This document shows, one piece after another, positions 23,059-32,694 of a DNA stretch of 64,000 nucleotides. The position numbers were made by a program, and so were the translations under genes. Location: positions 124,001-188,000 of the forward strand of contig PBYI01000008.1 of the NCBI GenBank assembly GCA_002729525.1, in the 5' to 3' direction. The notes beneath the pieces were generated by a model that ran no database searches, was not told the origin of the DNA, and saw only the letters and a program-made list of their open reading frames with translations. How positions within the stretch are numbered: position 1 is the first letter of the stretch; each line of letters starts with the position of its first letter. This stretch comes from Nocardioides sp. GTDB taxonomy: Bacteria > Actinomycetota > Actinomycetes > Propionibacteriales > Nocardioidaceae.

Positions 23059-26000
23059 ATGGTGCAGTCGTCTGCGCGCGCGTTCACGCTGCTGGTGGTG
23101 TCGGTGCTGGTCACCGCGCTGGTCGCGGTGACAGGCCCGGTGGGGTCGGCCTCGGCCCACACCGCCGCCGATAGAGCGGCGACCGCCGCCGGCGAGAAGG
23201 CCGGGGCCCCCTCGACGGTCGAGAAGGCCAGGAAGGCCAAGCGGTCCAAGAAGGTCCGCAACACCGCCCGCCCCCGCGTCCGAGGGACGGCAGCGCCCGG
23301 CTCGACCCTCACCTGCAGCCCCGGCCGCTGGACCGGCGGCGCGACGGGCTTCCGCTACACCTGGAAGCGGGACGGCTCCCGCATCCGCGGCGCGAAGGCC
23401 AAGCGCTACCGGGTCCGGGTCGCCGACGCCGGCGCCGACCTGCGCTGCGCGGTGAGGCCGACCCGGGGCCGTGGCGCCCGCCAGGCCTCCGCAGCCGCCT
23501 CCCCGGCCCGCACCGTCGCCCGCATCGCCTCGAACACCTCGCGCCCCTCGGTCGTCGGCACGCCCGAGCCCGGCCGCACCCTGACCTGCGACCCCGGCAC
23601 CTGGTCCGACGACCCGACGTTCACCTACTACTGGAAGCGCGACGGTTCCCCGGCCGGCCAGGGCGCGACCTTCCACACCGGCAGCGGCCCGGTCGGCGCG
23701 AAGATCGTCTGCTCGGTCGCCGCCACCACCGAGGGCGGCTACACCACCGGCCGCGTCGACTCGGCCGAGGTCGTCATCGTCCTCGACGCCGACACCACGC
23801 CGACCACGCCGCCGACCTCGGCCCCGGTCAACACGACCCGGCCGAGCCTCACCGGCACGCCGGCCCCGGGCGAGACGCTCACCTGCGACCCGGGCAGCTG
23901 GACCGGCTACCCGACGTACGCGTTCTCCTGGACCCGCAACGGGTCGCCCGCCGGCAACGGCACCGACACGTACGCCGTGGGCGAGGGCGACCTGGGCGCG
24001 ACCCTCGTCTGCCTGGTCTCCGGCTCCAACAGCGCCGGCGGCTCCGGCGCCGTGGCCTCCGACGGCGTCCTGGTCTCCGCGAGCGGCACCACCAACCCCG
24101 AGACCTCCGGCCCGGTGAACACCTCCCGACCGACCGTCTCCGGTGTGCCGAACCCCGGCTGGACGCTCACCTGCGAGCCCGGTGGCTGGGAGCACAACCC
24201 GACCTTCACCTACTCCTGGACCCGCGACGGCTCGCCCACCGGGCACACCGCCCCCACCTGGGAGCTCACGACCGGCGACGCCGGCCACACCCTGGTCTGC
24301 CTGGTCGTCGGCACCAACAATGTCGGGTCCTCCGGCGCGGCCCAGGCCGACGGCGTACAGGTCGTGGTCCCCGCGGCCCCGACCGCGACCACGCCGCCCA
24401 CCATCACCGGAACCCCGGAGTACGCCGAGCGCCTGACCTGCGTCAGCGGCGACTGGACCGACCACCCGTACGCCCTGGCGTACACGTGGGTCCGCGACGG
24501 CGTCGAGATCGACACCGGGGAGACCCACGGCGTCCTCTACTCCGACATCGGCCGCAACCTCGTCTGCCGCGTCGACGCGACCAACGCCGGCGGCACCACC
24601 AGCGCCGAGAGCGCTCCCGTGATGCCCTACCCGGTCAACCTCACCCCGCCGTCGATCACCGAGGGCACCGAGATCTCCGGGCCGGCGGACTTCCGGGTCG
24701 ACAACGAGCTCACCTGCGAGCCGGGCGAGTGGACGCTCAACCCCCACCACGCCTTCACCTACACCTGGACGTGGCAGCGCGCGGGCGCCGACATCGCCGA
24801 CGCCACCGAGCAGACCTACACCCCGACCTGGGACGACGCCGACACCGACGTCACCTGCACCGTCACCGTCACCCGCCTCGCCGTGACCAGCGACCCCGCG
24901 ACCAGCGAGCCCGTCCGGGTCCTGCCGCTCGCCCCGGTCGCGGCCACCGCCCCCGTCGTCACCGGCACGCCGGAGTACCGCGAGGAGCTCACCTGCGTGA
25001 ACGGCGACTGGGACCACCGGCCGACCGACTTCTCCGTGCGCTGGATCCGCGACGGCGTCGAGATCGACACCGGCGACACCCACGGCGTCCTCTACTCCGA
25101 CATCGGTCGCAACCTCGTCTGCGAGATCACCGGCACCAACACCGGCGGGTCCGGCACCGCCACCAGCGACCCGGTGATGCCCTACCCGGTCAACCTCGTG
25201 GCGCCGTCGATCACGGGCGACCCGGTCGTCGGGAGCACCCTGGAGTGCCAGCCGGGCGAGTGGACGCTCAACCCCAACCACGCGTTCACCTACGCCTGGA
25301 CGTGGCAGCGCGGGGGCGCCGACATCGCCGACGCCACCGAGCAGACGTACGCCGCCGGCTGGGAGGACGCCGACACCGACGTCACCTGCACCGTAACCGT
25401 CACCCGCCTGGCGGTCACCAGCGACCCGGCCACCAGCGCACCGGTGACCGTGCTGCCGACCGCACCGGCCAACACCCTGGCCCCGGCGATCAGCGGCTCG
25501 GTCGCCCACGGCCAGACGCTGACCTGCACCGAGGGCGACTGGGACAACCGGCCCACGTCGTTCACGTACCAGTGGAACCGCGACGGCAGCCCCGTCACCG
25601 GCGCGACCGAGGCCACCCACGTGCTGGTCACCAACGACTACGGCTTCGAGGTCACCTGCACCGTCACCGCGGGCAACACCAACCCCGAGACCGGTACCGC
25701 CACCAGCGACCCGGTCGTCATGGTCCCGACCCCGCGGAAGTCGCCGTCGGTCACCGGCACCCTCGTGGTCGGCGAGACCCTGACCTGCGACCAGGCGCTC
25801 AACGACTGGAACCGCGGGCCCGGCGGCACGCACACCTACCAGTCCTTCACCTGGCAGCGCGACACCGGCGACGGCTTCGCCGACATCGACGGCGCCACCA
25901 CCACGACGTACGTCGCCACCTGGGACGACGCCGACGCCGACCTCACCTGCTCGACCGTGCTCACCCAGCGCCACGCGGTCACCGACCCGGTCGTCAGCGA

Positions 26001-29000
26001 CCCGGTGCGGGTGCTGCCCCCGGCGCCGGTCGCGACCACCGAGCCGTCCCTCAGCCCGGCCCGCCCGGAGGCCGGCGAGCCCCTCACCTGCGACCTCGGC
26101 ACCTGGGCCAACCGACCCACCAGCCTGACCCTGCAGTGGCTGCGCGGCGAGTCCGCCGTCGGCGACCCGTTCGTCGTCGACCTCACCGTCGAGCACCCGT
26201 TCACCACCGTCGACCGGACCGTCGTGCTCAACGACGTCGCCAAGCCGATCGCGTGCCGGGTCACCGCCACCAACACCGGCGGGAGCGGCACCGCGACGAG
26301 CGCCGCGGTCGTGCCGATCACCACCAACCTCACCCCGCCGAGCGTGCAGGGCACGGCGCGCACCGGCGACGAGCTCACCTGCGACGAGGGCACCTGGAAC
26401 AAGGCGCCCGGGAGCTACGCCTACACCTGGACCCGCGACGGCGCGACGGTCGACGACGCCACCGCCCGGACCTACCTGACCGGCGTGGACCACGAGCTGG
26501 CCGAGGTCGCCTGCACCGTGGTCCTCACCCGCGGCGGCGTCGACAGCGACCCGGCCACCTCGGACCCGGTCACCGTGCTCCCGTGGGCGCCACAGCCCCT
26601 CACCGCCCCCGCGGTCTCCCCGACCGACGTCGTCGCCGGCGACACCGTCACCTGCGACCCGGGCACCTGGGAGGGCGACCCGTCGTACGCCTTCGCCTGG
26701 ACCCGCGACGGGGTGGGGATCACCGGCGCCGACGCGGCGACGTACGACGTGACGGCCGCGGACGTCGACACCGTGCTGGCCTGCGTGGTCGACGGCTCCA
26801 ACGCCGGCGGCACCACCACGTCCCGCTCGGCCGAGGTCGTGCCCGCTGCGACGTCGCTGACCGCCCCGACCGTGAGCGGCCTCGCGGCGCCCGGCGAGAC
26901 CCTGACCTGCGAGCCGGGCACCTGGGACGCCGCGGGCACGTCGTCGTACGCCTGGCAGCGACTGGCGGGCGGCTGGACCGCGATCGCCGGCGCCGACGAG
27001 GCGACGTACGACGTGGAGGCGGGCGACGCCGACTCGGTGCTGCGCTGCCGCGAGACCCTGACGACCGCCGTCCACGGCGTCACCACCACCGCCGCGAGCG
27101 AGGGTGTCTTCGTCGACCGCAGCGGCTCGGGCGCGCTGGTCGCGGCCTTCCCGCTGGACGGCGGTGCTGGGGGCGGCTTCGGCGGCGCTGCCACCAACTA
27201 CGGCGCGACGCCGACGGCCGACCGCTTCGGCGTCGAGGACGGCGCGCTGCTGTTCGGCGGCGACGGCGACTACGTGCAGACCGACCAGCCCAGCAACACG
27301 CTGCCGCTGTCGTTCTCGGTGTGGTTCCGGCCCGACAGCACGACCGGGCAGTTCTCGGTCGTCGACAGCGACGTGGCCAGCAAGTACGGCCACAACCTGG
27401 TGATCGGCTACTTCACCGCCGCCGACGGCGAGCTCGACGTGATGTACCACAACGGCCACCACCCGACGGGCACGTTCGTCGAGGTCGGCCAGTGGTACCA
27501 GGCCGTCGTCACCTACGGCACCCACATCACCCTGTACGTCGACGGGGTCGAGGTGTTCCGCACTCCGTACGCGCCGGCGTACCCGCTGGACGGCTCGACC
27601 TTCCGGATCGGCGCGCACAGCAACGGCAACCACCCGTTCGACGGCGCGATCGACGACGTGCAGTTCTTCGACGCCGAGCTGACCGCCGAGCAGGCGGGCG
27701 CGCTGTACGACCCGCCCGCTCCCGGCTCGGTCACGGCACCGGCGATCACGCCGGACACCGACGTCGTCGAGGGTGACGAGCTGACCTGCAGCGAAGGCAC
27801 CTGGACCTACCACCCGACGCTGTCGTTCGCCTGGGAGCGCGACGGCAGCACGATCGCGGGGGCCGACCAGGCGACGTACACCACCATCGCGGACGACGTG
27901 GACACCGACGTCACCTGCACGGTGACCGGCACCAACGCCGGCGGCTCGACGGGGTCGACCTCGGCCGCGATCGCTGTCTCGGCCGCGCCCGTGCCGGCGC
28001 CGACCAACACGGTGGCGCCGTCGATCAGCGGCGAAGCGTCGGAGCACGGCGTGCTGACCTGCGACCCGGGCACCTGGAGCGAGTCCGACGGGTTCACCTA
28101 CGCCTGGCAGCGCGGCGGTGCCGACATCGCCGGCGCGGCCACGGCCGACCACACCGTGGCGTACGCCGACGAGGGCGAGGACCTCACCTGCACCGTCACC
28201 ACGACGGTCGGCGGGGTCACCAGCGACCCGGCCGTCTCCGCTCCGGTCACCGTGAGCACGGACCCGCAGCCGATCACCTGGGTGCCCGACCGGTGGGACG
28301 AGTTCACGGTCACCCAGACCGGGATCGCGCCGTACTCCGCCGCGGTCACCGTCGGCGGCGACTACTACACCGATGTGTTCGTCGACGGCACCGTCACCGA
28401 GGCCGGCCGCTACCGGATCACGATCTCCGACGACGTGACGGACGTCTGGGCCGCGGGCGCGGACGAGCAGCACTCCCTGACCGTCTCGGACGCCGACCTG
28501 AACTCGCTCGCGAGCGCCGACGATCACCCGTACGACGGCACCCTCGAGGTGACGTTCGAGGCGAACCTCGACGTCGGCGACACCCTCGCGGTCGCCATCT
28601 GGCTCTACGACCAGCGATCCGGCCCGTCCCTGGACGGCGACGCGCTGGTGACGATCGACGTCGAGCGGATCGGCGACTACGTCGCACCCGTGACGAACAC
28701 GTCCGCGCCGTCCATCAGTCCGTCCACCGACGTGGTGGCCGGCGACGAGCTCACTTGCGACCCCGGCACGTGGACGGGCGAACCGGCGTTCGGCTTCTCC
28801 TGGGAGCGCGACGGCAGCACGATCGCGGGGGCCGACCAGGCGACGTACACCACCATCGCGGACGACGTGGACACCGACCTCACCTGCACCGTCACCGGCA
28901 GCAACGCTGCCGGGCAGGACCAGGCGACATCGGCCTCGGTCACCGTCGCCTCGGCCGTCCAGCCGCTCGATGAGCGGGACCTGGTGACGGGCGGATACCG

Positions 29001-30042
29001 GCACACCGTCGTCATCGACCGGACGGGTCAGCTGCACGCCTGGGGGCGCAACGACCAGGGCCAGGTCGGTCAGGGCAGCACCGGCGCCAACGTCACCGCC
29101 CCCGCGCGGATCACGACGTTCCTCGGCGACGCGCCCGACGCCTTCATCGACGTCGCCGCCTCGTGGTACACGACGGCGGCGGTGGACAGCACCGGCGTCG
29201 TCTGGACCTGGGGCTCTTCGTCCAACGGCGCGCTCGGGCGCACCGGCACCAACCACACGCCGGGCGTCGTCGGGTTCCCCGCCGACGCGCCGCGCGTCGT
29301 CGACGTCGCCGCCGGGCAAAACGACTTCCTCGCGCTGGACGAGGAGGGCCAGGTCTGGACCTGGGGCAGCACCGCCAACGGCAAGCTCGGCCGCAGCGGC
29401 AACGCGACGACGCCGGGCCTCGTCGACGGGTTCGACGCGGACCACCCGATCGTGCGGATCGGGTCCGGCGCCCATACCTCCTACGCGATCGACGACCTCG
29501 GCCGAATCTGGTCCTGGGGCGGTGACCAGTGGGGCCAGGACGGCCGGAACGGCGCATCCGGGGCTACGCCGGGTCCCATCACCACCACGACGACCGGCAA
29601 CCCGCCCACCTTCGTCGACGTCACCGGTGGCTACTACCACGCCATCGCCCTGGACGACGCCGGACGAGCCTGGAGCTGGGGCGCGAGCGACCGGATCGGG
29701 CGCAGCGGCGACCGGACCGTCCCGGGGTGGGTGCAGCCCGCCGGCAGCCCGCCACCGTTCACCGGCGCCGCAGCCGGCGGCGGCGCCACCCTGCTCCTCG
29801 ACGCCTCCGGCCGGGTCTGGTCGTTCGGCCCGAACCCAGTCCACAGCGGTCACAGCAGCGTGCGACCGCAACCCACGCAGGTGAACGGGCTCAGCGGTGG
29901 CAGCGAGCTCGGCTCGGGCGTCGACCACGCCGTGGCGAGGGTGACCTCGGGCGACGTGTGGACGTGGGGTTCGAACCAGCACGGCCAGCTCGGCCGCCCC
30001 GGCGGGACCACGTACGTGCCGGGTCGGGTCACCCTGAGCTGA
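23059..30042 (+). CDS. Giant secreted multidomain protein: Ig-like repeats, LamG-like domain, RCC1-like propeller
   Basis: 2,327 residues. A signal peptide (FTLLVVSVLVTALVAVTGP, cleavage after GSASA) and a Lys-rich linker lead to 14 Ig-like repeats of about 80-95 residues (to about residue 1350). Most carry an L-T-C-x-P-G-x-W strand and a second Cys near the end, suggesting one disulfide per unit. A LamG/concanavalin-like domain follows (about 1356-1555), then two more repeats, a Cys-free beta-rich segment (about 1735-1875), a 17th repeat, and a C-terminal RCC1-like domain with seven W-x-W/F-G blades (about 1970-2327). There is no LPxTG, membrane anchor or catalytic motif, so an extracellular binding protein is inferred. 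ATG 23059 has GGGGAGGG at a good distance; GTG 23053 abuts it. Confidence 0.85.
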   Translation: MVQSSARAFTLLVVSVLVTALVAVTGPVGSASAHTAADRAATAAGEKAGAPSTVEKARKAKRSKKVRNTARPRVRGTAAPGSTLTCSPGRWTGGATGFRYTWKRDGSRIRGAKAKRYRVRVADAGADLRCAVRPTRGRGARQASAAASPARTVARIASNTSRPSVVGTPEPGRTLTCDPGTWSDDPTFTYYWKRDGSPAGQGATFHTGSGPVGAKIVCSVAATTEGGYTTGRVDSAEVVIVLDADTTPTTPPTSAPVNTTRPSLTGTPAPGETLTCDPGSWTGYPTYAFSWTRNGSPAGNGTDTYAVGEGDLGATLVCLVSGSNSAGGSGAVASDGVLVSASGTTNPETSGPVNTSRPTVSGVPNPGWTLTCEPGGWEHNPTFTYSWTRDGSPTGHTAPTWELTTGDAGHTLVCLVVGTNNVGSSGAAQADGVQVVVPAAPTATTPPTITGTPEYAERLTCVSGDWTDHPYALAYTWVRDGVEIDTGETHGVLYSDIGRNLVCRVDATNAGGTTSAESAPVMPYPVNLTPPSITEGTEISGPADFRVDNELTCEPGEWTLNPHHAFTYTWTWQRAGADIADATEQTYTPTWDDADTDVTCTVTVTRLAVTSDPATSEPVRVLPLAPVAATAPVVTGTPEYREELTCVNGDWDHRPTDFSVRWIRDGVEIDTGDTHGVLYSDIGRNLVCEITGTNTGGSGTATSDPVMPYPVNLVAPSITGDPVVGSTLECQPGEWTLNPNHAFTYAWTWQRGGADIADATEQTYAAGWEDADTDVTCTVTVTRLAVTSDPATSAPVTVLPTAPANTLAPAISGSVAHGQTLTCTEGDWDNRPTSFTYQWNRDGSPVTGATEATHVLVTNDYGFEVTCTVTAGNTNPETGTATSDPVVMVPTPRKSPSVTGTLVVGETLTCDQALNDWNRGPGGTHTYQSFTWQRDTGDGFADIDGATTTTYVATWDDADADLTCSTVLTQRHAVTDPVVSDPVRVLPPAPVATTEPSLSPARPEAGEPLTCDLGTWANRPTSLTLQWLRGESAVGDPFVVDLTVEHPFTTVDRTVVLNDVAKPIACRVTATNTGGSGTATSAAVVPITTNLTPPSVQGTARTGDELTCDEGTWNKAPGSYAYTWTRDGATVDDATARTYLTGVDHELAEVACTVVLTRGGVDSDPATSDPVTVLPWAPQPLTAPAVSPTDVVAGDTVTCDPGTWEGDPSYAFAWTRDGVGITGADAATYDVTAADVDTVLACVVDGSNAGGTTTSRSAEVVPAATSLTAPTVSGLAAPGETLTCEPGTWDAAGTSSYAWQRLAGGWTAIAGADEATYDVEAGDADSVLRCRETLTTAVHGVTTTAASEGVFVDRSGSGALVAAFPLDGGAGGGFGGAATNYGATPTADRFGVEDGALLFGGDGDYVQTDQPSNTLPLSFSVWFRPDSTTGQFSVVDSDVASKYGHNLVIGYFTAADGELDVMYHNGHHPTGTFVEVGQWYQAVVTYGTHITLYVDGVEVFRTPYAPAYPLDGSTFRIGAHSNGNHPFDGAIDDVQFFDAELTAEQAGALYDPPAPGSVTAPAITPDTDVVEGDELTCSEGTWTYHPTLSFAWERDGSTIAGADQATYTTIADDVDTDVTCTVTGTNAGGSTGSTSAAIAVSAAPVPAPTNTVAPSISGEASEHGVLTCDPGTWSESDGFTYAWQRGGADIAGAATADHTVAYADEGEDLTCTVTTTVGGVTSDPAVSAPVTVSTDPQPITWVPDRWDEFTVTQTGIAPYSAAVTVGGDYYTDVFVDGTVTEAGRYRITISDDVTDVWAAGADEQHSLTVSDADLNSLASADDHPYDGTLEVTFEANLDVGDTLAVAIWLYDQRSGPSLDGDALVTIDVERIGDYVAPVTNTSAPSISPSTDVVAGDELTCDPGTWTGEPAFGFSWERDGSTIAGADQATYTTIADDVDTDLTCTVTGSNAAGQDQATSASVTVASAVQPLDERDLVTGGYRHTVVIDRTGQLHAWGRNDQGQVGQGSTGANVTAPARITTFLGDAPDAFIDVAASWYTTAAVDSTGVVWTWGSSSNGALGRTGTNHTPGVVGFPADAPRVVDVAAGQNDFLALDEEGQVWTWGSTANGKLGRSGNATTPGLVDGFDADHPIVRIGSGAHTSYAIDDLGRIWSWGGDQWGQDGRNGASGATPGPITTTTTGNPPTFVDVTGGYYHAIALDDAGRAWSWGASDRIGRSGDRTVPGWVQPAGSPPPFTGAAAGGGATLLLDASGRVWSFGPNPVHSGHSSVRPQPTQVNGLSGGSELGSGVDHAVARVTSGDVWTWGSNQHGQLGRPGGTTYVPGRVTLS
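24390..25460 (+). repeat. Duplicated two-domain block in the giant gene
   Basis: Ig-like units 5 and 6 are followed by units 7 and 8 of the same alternating types. Bases 24493-24567 and 25048-25122 (period 555) differ at only a few positions, and both halves encode DGVEIDTG, LYSDIGRNLVC and ADIADATEQTY. A tandem duplication of two domains is the simplest reading. Confidence 0.7.
27832..27909 (+). repeat. 78-base exact repeat, copy 1, in Ig-like unit 15
   Basis: Identical to 28801-28878. It encodes WERDGSTIAGADQATY and the residues after it. Such identity among otherwise diverged units points to recent duplication or gene conversion. Confidence 0.8.
28801..28878 (+). repeat. 78-base exact repeat, copy 2, in Ig-like unit 17
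   Basis: Exact partner of 27832-27909, 969 bases downstream and in the same reading frame. Confidence 0.8.
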
Positions 30043-30978
30043 TCAGCCCTTCGACACCAGCGACCGCAGGAAGAACGCGAGGTTCTGCGGCCGCTCGGCC
30101 AGCCGCCGGGTGAGGTAGCCGTACCACTCGCCGCCGTAGGGGACGTAGACCCGCATGGTCTCCCCCGCGGCGGCGAGGCGCTTCTGCTCGTCGGGGCGCA
30201 CGCCGTACAGCATCTGGTACTCGTAGGTGCCCGCGGCGCGGCCGAAGCGGCTGGCCAGGGCGGCGGCGATCTCGATCATCCGCGGGTCGTGGCTGGCGAC
30301 CATCGGGTAGCCGTCGCCGCCGAGGAGCACCTTGAGGCAGCGGACGTAGGACTTGTCGACGTCGACGGTGTCGGTGAAGGCGACCTCGGGGGGCTCGTTG
30401 TAGGCGCCCTTGCACAGCCGCACCCGCGACCCCTCGTAGGCCAGGGCGCGGCAGTCGTCCTCGGTGCGGCGCAGGTAGGCCTGGAGGACGGCGCCGGTCT
30501 CGGGGAAGTCCTTGCGCAGCTCGCGCAGGGTGCGCAGGGTGCGGTCGGTGGTGGTGTGGTCCTCCATGTCGAGGGTGACCGTGGTGCCGGCGTTGCGGGC
30601 GGCGCGGCAGATGGTGCGGGCGTTCTCGAGGGCGATGCCGTCGCCGTCGTCGGGGAGGAACTGCCCGACCGCCGACAGCTTCACCGACACCTCGGCGCGC
30701 CCGGCCAGGCCGGCCTGGCCCAGCGCCTTGAGGAGGTCGACGTACGCCGCCACGGTGGCCTCGGCCTGGGCGGTGTCGGTGGTGTCCTCGCCGAGGTAGT
30801 CGAGGGTCACCGCGAGGCCGTCGTCGACGAGCGCGCGGGCGGCGTCGACGGCGGACTCGTTGGTCTCACCGGGCACGAACCGGTCGACCACGCTGGAGGT
30901 CACCGGCATCCGCGTCACGAGGCTCTTCACCGTCGTGCTGCGGGCGAGCAGGAGGATCGGCTGGCGCAGCAGGGACAT
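30043..30978 (-). CDS. Proline dehydrogenase (monofunctional PutA-type)
   Basis: FAD-dependent oxidation of proline to pyrroline-5-carboxylate, passing electrons to quinone at the membrane. Beta-alpha barrel motifs include VSVKLSAVGQFL, TVTLDMEDHTTTD, VRLCKGAYNEP, MVASHDPRMIE and the C-terminal signature YEYQMLYGVRPDEQ with VYVPYGGEWYGYLTRRLAE. 311 residues, the usual length of stand-alone actinobacterial enzymes. Its stop codon abuts that of the giant gene with no base between (TGATCA). ATG 30978 lies 6 bases after TAGATT. No P5C dehydrogenase gene is nearby. Confidence 0.93.
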   Translation of the reverse strand: MSLLRQPILLLARSTTVKSLVTRMPVTSSVVDRFVPGETNESAVDAARALVDDGLAVTLDYLGEDTTDTAQAEATVAAYVDLLKALGQAGLAGRAEVSVKLSAVGQFLPDDGDGIALENARTICRAARNAGTTVTLDMEDHTTTDRTLRTLRELRKDFPETGAVLQAYLRRTEDDCRALAYEGSRVRLCKGAYNEPPEVAFTDTVDVDKSYVRCLKVLLGGDGYPMVASHDPRMIEIAAALASRFGRAAGTYEYQMLYGVRPDEQKRLAAAGETMRVYVPYGGEWYGYLTRRLAERPQNLAFFLRSLVSKG

Positions 30979-30984
30979 GGCTCC

Positions 30985-30990
30985 AATCTA
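30985..30990 (-). promoter_or_regulatory. -10 element TAGATT of proline dehydrogenase
   Basis: TAGATT on the minus strand, six bases before ATG 30978, leaderless geometry. Confidence 0.55.
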
Positions 30991-31065
30991 CGAAAGTCAC
31001 GCCGGGTGTCCTCCCCCGCACGGGGTCGGTCCCGTCACGACTGGGTCACGGCCCGCTCACACCGC

Positions 31066-31836
31066 TCACGCCGTACGCCGCCGCAGCGTCAGCGCTCCGA
31101 GGAGCAGCCCCGCGAGGGCGAACCCGGCCACCAAGGCGACGTCGGCCCACACCGCGCCGGTCGAGGTCTCGGTGGCGAGGTGCTGCATCGCGTCGACGGC
31201 GTACGACAGCGGCATCACGTCGCTGAGCGCTCCGAGCACGGCCGGCAGGGCGTCGCGCTGCACGAACAGCCCGCACAGCAGGATCTGCGGGATCACCAGC
31301 AGCGGCATGAACTGCACCGCCTGGAACTCCGTCTGGGCGAACGCGCTGACGAACAGCCCGAGCGCCGTGCCGAGCACGGCGTCGGCGACCGCGACGACGA
31401 GCAGCAGCAAGGTCGGTCCGGCGACGTCGAGCCCGAGCAGCCCGACGCTGACCCCGACGGCCAGCGCCGACTGGAGGGCGGCAGCGAGGCCGAAAGCGGC
31501 GGCGTACCCCACCAGCAGGTCGAGGCGGCCGGTCGGCATCGACAGCAGCCGCTCGAGCGTGCCCGACGAGCGCTCGCGGAGCGTGACGACGCTGGTCACC
31601 AGGAACATCACCACGAACGGGAAGATCGCCAGCAGGCCGGGTCCGACCCGGTCGAAGGTGCCGGGCTGGCCGGCGGCGGTGGGGACGTCGAGGAACATCC
31701 ACCACAGCAGCGTCTGCAGCGCGCACGGCACCACCACGAGCATCGCGACGGTGCGCGGGTCGCGGCGCAGCTGGGTCAGCACGCGTACGGCGACCGCGCC
31801 GGTGACGGTCGGCGAGAAGGCGGACGTCGCGCTCAT
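31066..31836 (-). CDS. ABC-2 type transporter permease
   Basis: A 256-residue membrane protein with six predicted helices, for example LLAIFPFVVMFLVTSVVTL, ALQSALAVGVSVGLLGL and ALVAGFALAGLLLGALTL. The ABC-2 signature is present as VTLRERSSGTLERLLSMPTGR and QFMPLLVIPQILLCGLFV. It is the membrane half of an exporter together with the upstream ATPase, whose stop it overlaps (ATGA). Substrate (drug, lipid or polysaccharide) cannot be told. Confidence 0.88.
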   Translation of the reverse strand: MSATSAFSPTVTGAVAVRVLTQLRRDPRTVAMLVVVPCALQTLLWWMFLDVPTAAGQPGTFDRVGPGLLAIFPFVVMFLVTSVVTLRERSSGTLERLLSMPTGRLDLLVGYAAAFGLAAALQSALAVGVSVGLLGLDVAGPTLLLLVVAVADAVLGTALGLFVSAFAQTEFQAVQFMPLLVIPQILLCGLFVQRDALPAVLGALSDVMPLSYAVDAMQHLATETSTGAVWADVALVAGFALAGLLLGALTLRRRTA

Positions 31837-32597
31837 GCCGCGGCACCCCCGTCCTGCTCGACCAGGCGAAGAAAGGCCTGCTCCACGTCGTCGGTGCCGG
31901 TGCGCTGCTTGACACCGTCGGGGGTGTCGACGGCGAGCACGGCGCCGTCGCGCATCAGCACCAGCCGGTCGCAGCGCTCGGCCTCGTCCATCACGTGGCT
32001 GGAGACCAGCACGGCGGCCCCCTGGCCGTCGACCGGGTCGGCGATCCGGTGGAACAGCGCCCACAGGTCACGCCGCAGCACCGGGTCGAGGCCGACGGTC
32101 GGCTCGTCGAGCACCAGCAGGTCCGGCTCGCCGAGCAGCGCGACGGCCAGGCTCACGCGCGAGCGCTGACCGCCGGAGAGGTGGCCGACGACCTGGTCGC
32201 GGTGGCTGCCGAGGTCGACGGCCTCCACGGCGGCGTCGACGCGCTCGACGAGCTCACGCCGGGACCTCCCGAGCCGCAGCACCAGGGCGAAGAAGCGGAG
32301 GTTCTCGGCGACGGTGAGGTCGTCGTACACACTGGAGGCCTGCGTGACGTAGCCGACCCGGTCGCGCAGCGGTCGACTACCGGCCTCCTGGCCGAGGACG
32401 GTCACCGAGCCGCCGGCGGTGCGCTGGACGCCGACCACCGAGCGCAGCAGCGTCGACTTCCCGCAGCCCGACGGGCCGAGCAGGCCGGTGACGCCGGAGG
32501 GGACGTCGAGGTCGAGACCGTCGAGCACCCGGTGGTCGCCGCGGACGACCGTCAGCCCGCGCACCTCCACCACCGGCCGAGCCGAGTTATTCACCAT
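31833..32597 (-). CDS. ABC transporter ATP-binding protein
   Basis: A 254-residue ABC ATPase of the exporter (DrrA/CcmA-like) type. Walker A GPSGCGKSTLLRSV, Q-loop YVTQASSVYDDLTV, signature HLSGGQRSRVSLAVALL, Walker B LLVLDEPTVGLDP and H-loop VLVSSHVMDEAERCDR. Forms a complex with the permease encoded immediately downstream. ATG 32597 is chosen because CATAAT lies 7 bases before it; ATA/ATT codons precede and a longer frame to 32633 is possible. Confidence 0.9.
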   Translation of the reverse strand: MVNNSARPVVEVRGLTVVRGDHRVLDGLDLDVPSGVTGLLGPSGCGKSTLLRSVVGVQRTAGGSVTVLGQEAGSRPLRDRVGYVTQASSVYDDLTVAENLRFFALVLRLGRSRRELVERVDAAVEAVDLGSHRDQVVGHLSGGQRSRVSLAVALLGEPDLLVLDEPTVGLDPVLRRDLWALFHRIADPVDGQGAAVLVSSHVMDEAERCDRLVLMRDGAVLAVDTPDGVKQRTGTDDVEQAFLRLVEQDGGAAA

Positions 32598-32604
32598 GCG
32601 TTGA

Positions 32605-32610
32605 ATTATG
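32605..32610 (-). promoter_or_regulatory. -10 element CATAAT of the ABC exporter operon
   Basis: CATAAT on the minus strand with seven bases to ATG 32597, leaderless geometry. Confidence 0.5.
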
Positions 32611-32694
32611 CTCCTCGGACACCGGGGACGCAATCGGGAGAAACTTCTGCCGTGTCCCCCCTCCGCCCGATCCGCTGACGACGTACGTACGGGT

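Noticed and set aside
22996..29982. A 2,328-codon open frame antisense to the giant gene.
   Set aside because: It mirrors the sense gene codon for codon in very GC-rich DNA, has low-complexity Gly/Arg/Val composition, no signal peptide or domain, and spans the proC-giant promoter. The sense frame has clear domains.
29967..29984. A GGTTCGAACC-like sequence that resembles a tRNA T-arm.
   Set aside because: It lies in the coding sequence of the last RCC1-like blade (GSNQHG region) and no acceptor or anticodon arm can be built around it.
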